Made by a program: the position numbers and the translations under genes. Source: CBDCRK01 sp965220955 (GTDB taxonomy: Bacteria; Desulfobacterota; Binatia; Bin18; CBDCRK01). From it: a stretch of DNA of 64,000 bases. Below the pieces are notes generated by a model, which saw only the letters and a program-made list of their open reading frames with translations, searched no databases and was not told the DNA's origin. Each line of letters begins with the position of its first letter. Position 1 is the stretch's first letter. Location: NCBI GenBank assembly GCA_965220955.1, contig CBDCRK010000039.1, positions 1-64,000 on the forward strand. The letters are read 5' to 3'. Shown in pieces: positions 61,131 through 64,000 of the stretch.

Positions 61131-61210
61131 AGCGGGGGAGAGGGGATAAGAAAAATTCCGCTATTTCCCCTCCTGGGAGGGGTGGCCGCAGGCCGGGGTG
61201 GGTTTCCTCT
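61131..61210. repeat. Dispersed GC-rich repeat beside the IS
   Basis: AGCGGGGGAGAGGGGATAAG followed by CCCCTCCTGGGAGGGG (61163-61178), then TGGCCGCAGGCCGGGGTGGG. The second unit matches 5109-5150 in the mod-res gap. Confidence 0.75.
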
Positions 61211-61239
61211 CTTATCTGGCGGGCAGTTTGTGTCGGCTT

Positions 61240-61823
61240 ATTGCCTTCATTGTTGGGCCAGGTTGCATTCGTCACGCCGGGGCAGAGCCTTTGGTTCAAT
61301 TTGGCGAGCTAAATAATCGTCTGAGCAAGCGTGCTGAAAAGTTATATCGGGCTTTTGCTCGGGCCAAGGCCTGCCTGCAGACAGGCAGGGCTTAACTGTC
61401 GAAATTCCTTCTGATATTGAGGCCGCCATGTGGCAGAAGTTTATGTTTATTACTGCTTGGAGCGGCGTAGGAGCACTAACCCGGGCTCCTGTTGGCATAT
61501 TTCGTAGCCAGCCTGGAACACGCCAGATGCTGCAGCAGGCGATGAAGGAGATTTATGAGGTTGCCCAGGCATGTAAGATTTCCTTAGCACCAGAGATCAT
61601 CAATAAGACCCTCGAGCTGTTTGACAGCTTGCCGGCAGAGGGGACGGCTTCCATGCAGCGAGATATTATGGAGGGACGGCCCTCGGAGTTAGAGATACAA
61701 AACGGAGCCGTGGTACGCTTAGGTCAGAAAGTTAGCATAGAAACGCCGGTGAATGCTTTTATTTACTACAGTTTGCTGGCAATAGAGAGGCGGGCACGGG
61801 GTGAGCTGCAATTTGGCAACTAA
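61240..61823 (+). pseudogene. panE: Ketopantoate reductase, C-terminal domain with repeat insertion
   Basis: GPGCIRHAGAEPLVQFGELN NRLSKRAEKLYRAFARA is the middle of PanE. After it, about 24 bases (61366-61389) containing CCTGCCTGCAGACAGGCAGG are inserted. Relatives then continue GLTVEIPSDIEAAMWQKF, which here is in a shifted frame, followed by the intact C-terminal domain (SGVGALTRAPVG, ASMQRDIMEGRPSELE QNGAVVRLG) to 61823. The N-terminal NADPH domain is absent, replaced by dispersed repeat sequence. The Shine-Dalgarno-less ATG at 61428 could only make the C-terminal domain. Confidence 0.8.
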
Positions 61824-62022
61824 TCCTATTTGAGTGACGGCAGCGTCGCTAAAGCTTACAAGGGTCAAGGCAGCTATAGCAGATATGATTATAAACAAGA
61901 TCAATTGGGAGCGGATGCAAAGAAAGAATCATTGAACCTCAGTCAATCATGGAACCTGAGGTGGCAGGGCAGTACGAACATAAGTCGCTGGCCCTAATCT
62001 ATGATCTGCAAGGAGTAGCGTT

Positions 62023-62427
62023 ATGACCACGTCGCTAAACTTACGGACGAATATTTCTTCAGGTGCCCCCTTAGAGTCGCTATATGGTTATTCGCGAGCT
62101 GTGAAGGTGGGCCATATGGTTTTTGTTTCGGGTTCAACCGCCATTAAGCCTGACGGTACAGTGGCTGGCGTTGGCGACCCCTATGCTCAAACTATCCACA
62201 CGTTCAGAACCATTGAGGCTGCCTTACAGCAGGCTGGGGCAACCATGAAGGAGGTGGTACGCACCCGCATGTTTGCCACCAACCTTGATCACACCGAGGC
62301 CATTGGCAAAGCCCATGCCGAGTTCTTCGGTTCCATCCGTCCAGCTTCGACCCTAGTCGAGGTCTCGCGCTTGGTCCATCCCGATATGCTCATCGAGATC
62401 GAGGCTGACGCTGTGATTCTTGAATAG
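62023..62427 (+). CDS. RidA family protein, possible aminomuconate deaminase
   Basis: A 134-residue RidA/YjgF protein, trimer-forming by family. SRAVKVGHMVFVSGSTAIKP, GDPYAQTIHTFRTIEAALQQ, VVRTRMFATNL and LIEIEADAV are the core. The Arg that follows PA in imine-hydrolysing RidA (PARS) is absent here (RPAST), so activity differs from RidA proper. AAGGAG is 7 nt before ATG 62023. In aminophenol operons a RidA-like protein (AmnD) deaminates 2-aminomuconate, and its position just before amnB/amnA suggests that role. Confidence 0.8.
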   Translation: MTTSLNLRTNISSGAPLESLYGYSRAVKVGHMVFVSGSTAIKPDGTVAGVGDPYAQTIHTFRTIEAALQQAGATMKEVVRTRMFATNLDHTEAIGKAHAEFFGSIRPASTLVEVSRLVHPDMLIEIEADAVILE

Positions 62428-62703
62428 ACGGAAATACAAGGTGACGGTAACTATATTTGCACCAAAGACCTCACCCATCTGCGCCTGAGCGGGCTGTACC
62501 TGACCCGCCATCTCAAAAGCGACGTTTAGTGGATTGGCCTCAGGGATTAGCCGTGCGCTTATTGACTTTTGTGGGTTTACGGGGGTATGGAGGGTTGGGT
62601 AGGGTCTGGAAAAGGGGACGAATAGAGGTCCATTGAGCACAAGTAGTTCAACCGGGAAAAGCTTGGCTAGGGACCATTGGTTACCCTAGAAAGGAGGCCG
62701 AGG

Positions 62704-63621
62704 GTGTCTCGTGGAGAAATCGTTGCTGGCTTTTTAGCACCCCATCCACCACATCTAGTCTATGGGGAGAACCCTCCCCAGAACGAGCCCCGTTCGCAAG
62801 GTGGCTGGGAGCCACTACGCTGGGCGTACGAGAGAGCTCGGAAGAGCCTGGCAGAGCTCAAGCCGGACGTGCTGCTTGTACACTCACCGCACTGGATGAC
62901 CCAGCTCGGGCACCATTTTCTTGGCGTGCGTCATTTAAGTGGTAAATCGGTGGACCCCATCTTTCCCAATATTTTCCGCTACACTTTTAGGCTCAAGGTG
63001 GACGTAGAGCTAGCCGAGGCCTGTTGTAAGGAAGCCCAGGATGCCGGGCTGGTTGCCAAGGTAATGCGGAATCCTAACTTTCGCGTTGACTATGGTACGA
63101 TCACAACGCTGCACATGATGCGGCCCCAGTGGGACATTCCAGTAGTTGGCCTCTCCGCTAATCATTCGCCTTATTACTTCACCACGGAGGAGGGCCTGGG
63201 AGAAATGGACATCCTAGGTAAAGCCACCCGCAAGGCGATCGAGAAGAGCGGGCGGCGGGCGGTACTTTTGGCCTCCAACACTCTCTGTCATTACCATTTC
63301 CACGAGGAGCCGCCCATTCCGGAGGATATGTCCAAGGAACATGCGCAGAGCTATGAGGGTTACAAGTGGGATATGCGCATGATCAATCTAATGCGGCAGG
63401 GCAATACTAAAGAAGTGTTTCGTTTGCTGCCGCAATTTATTGATGAAGCCTTTGCGGAAGTCAAAGCGGGGTCCTTCACCTGGATGTTTGCGGCCATGGA
63501 TTACCCGGAGATTGCAGGGGAACTCCATGGCTACGGCACTGTTCTTGGCACCGGCAATGCAGTGGTCGAGTGGAATCTTGCTAAGGCCGGGCTCGCCAGT
63601 AAGGCCAGGAAAGCAGCTTGA
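62704..63621 (+). CDS. amnB: 2-aminophenol 1,6-dioxygenase, catalytic beta subunit type
   Basis: A 305-residue class III (LigB-type) extradiol dioxygenase. Iron ligands are His14 (APHPPH), His63 (HSPHW) and Glu252 (EVKAGSF), the same positions, allowing for Met, as reported for AmnB. The second-sphere His is in SNTLCHYHF. It opens an aromatic ring between hydroxyl- and amino- or hydroxyl-bearing carbons. I chose GTG 62704, with AAGGAGG (62691-62697) 6 nt upstream; the frame opens nine codons earlier at a TTG. The alpha-subunit gene follows after 50 bp. The 276-bp gap before it holds nothing recognised. Confidence 0.88.
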   Translation: MSRGEIVAGFLAPHPPHLVYGENPPQNEPRSQGGWEPLRWAYERARKSLAELKPDVLLVHSPHWMTQLGHHFLGVRHLSGKSVDPIFPNIFRYTFRLKVDVELAEACCKEAQDAGLVAKVMRNPNFRVDYGTITTLHMMRPQWDIPVVGLSANHSPYYFTTEEGLGEMDILGKATRKAIEKSGRRAVLLASNTLCHYHFHEEPPIPEDMSKEHAQSYEGYKWDMRMINLMRQGNTKEVFRLLPQFIDEAFAEVKAGSFTWMFAAMDYPEIAGELHGYGTVLGTGNAVVEWNLAKAGLASKARKAA

Positions 63622-63671
63622 TAAGGCTTGCTTCGCCTCTCTCATAAGAGAAACAGAAGAGACGACTCACA

Positions 63672-64000
63672 ATGGCAGTTGTTTCCGCATTTCTGGTGCC
63701 AGGCTCGCCGTTACCTTATCTCAAACCGGAAAATCCTCCTTGGCACGCACTTGTGGAAGGCTATAAGACGGCGGGCGCAGCGTTGGCCGAGTCGAGCCCG
63801 GATGTCATTTTGGTTTACTCGACCCAGTGGGTCGCGGTGCTCGACCAGCTTTGGCAGACGAAACCGCGTGTAATGGGCCTACATGTCGATGAGAACTGGT
63901 ATGAGTACGGAGACCTACCCTTTGATCTGACCGTCGACACGGAGCTTGCCCAAGCGTGCGTGGTAGGCTCAAAGGAAATCGGTGTCGGCTCCAAGGGCGT
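63672..64000 (+). CDS. amnA: 2-aminophenol 1,6-dioxygenase, alpha subunit type (3' end outside window)
   Basis: The first 109 codons of a LigB-fold protein homologous to the upstream beta subunit. At the two His positions it has FLVPGSPLP instead of APHPPH and VYSTQW instead of VHSPHW, so it cannot bind iron. This is the hallmark of the non-catalytic alpha subunit, which pairs with beta in an alpha2beta2 enzyme. DENWYEYGDLPFDLTVDTEL is further family sequence. It is cut by the window end. Confidence 0.85.
   Translation, partial: MAVVSAFLVPGSPLPYLKPENPPWHALVEGYKTAGAALAESSPDVILVYSTQWVAVLDQLWQTKPRVMGLHVDENWYEYGDLPFDLTVDTELAQACVVGSKEIGVGSKG

Overview
The window reads as a high-GC, Gram-negative bacterial genome fragment. 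It has two outer-membrane beta-barrel proteins with signal peptides, Shine-Dalgarno-led genes and intergenic palindromic repeats. The mix of CoA-linked degradation genes, a P450, a Baeyer-Villiger-type monooxygenase, many toxin-antitoxin modules and dispersed repeats fits uncultured soil, water or sponge lineages of the Tectomicrobia/Entotheonella or Binatota/Desulfobacterota kind. That placement is an impression from gene content, not a computed result. There are no rRNA genes and no CRISPR array; one tRNA-Thr(CGT) is present.

Layout. 1-7.9 kb: a defence-like cluster with a small helical protein translationally coupled to a GHKL (Hsp90-type) ATPase, then a type III restriction-modification pair (mod, res) split by a repeat-filled gap. 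8.0-10.0 kb: a Tsx-like channel and an OmpA-like barrel. 10.1-16.0 kb: nicotinamide phosphoribosyltransferase behind a perfect 20-bp palindrome, an SDR, and a compact run of LMW phosphatase, CoA-binding protein, NUDIX hydrolase and CstA-type transporter. 16.0-24.1 kb (minus strand): purH, purD, purE, tsaC, DUF1015, DUF309, Smr and a beta-propeller protein. 24.2-26.1 kb: thiS-thiG-thiE and tRNA-Thr with its own terminator.

The character changes after the tRNA. From 26.2 to about 61.8 kb intact accessory genes alternate with gene fragments, single-base frameshifts, in-frame stops and chimeric joins. Broken genes include PhyH, an aminotransferase, argS starts, zf-TFIIB, two SMP-30 pieces, enoyl-CoA hydratase, CaiB/BaiF, an SDR tail, bcp fused to amt, DUF2330, a CMD tail, glnS, a PIN toxin, a retropepsin, an alpha/beta hydrolase, a queuosine-precursor transporter and panE. 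Intact accessory genes include mazEF-, higBA- and vapBC-type modules, an AAA ATPase-DUF4276 pair bracketed by two diverged copies of an argS start, a CBS-HEPN fusion, a P450/MaoC pair, BVMO, TauD, an AstA/amidinotransferase pair and an IS4-family element. This stretch is either a decaying, recombining island or partly an assembly product; long reads would decide.

62.0-64.0 kb: the start of an aminophenol-type ring-cleavage operon, with a RidA-family protein, the catalytic beta subunit (AmnB-like, metal triad His14/His63/Glu252) and the metal-ligand-less alpha subunit (AmnA-like, cut by the window end).

Strongest leads: the GHKL ATPase/type III RM cluster, the AAA-DUF4276 cassette between duplicated argS starts, the CBS-HEPN fusion, the palindrome before nadV, the miniature DUF4143-type ATPase under a palindromic leaderless promoter, and the AstA/amidinotransferase pair.
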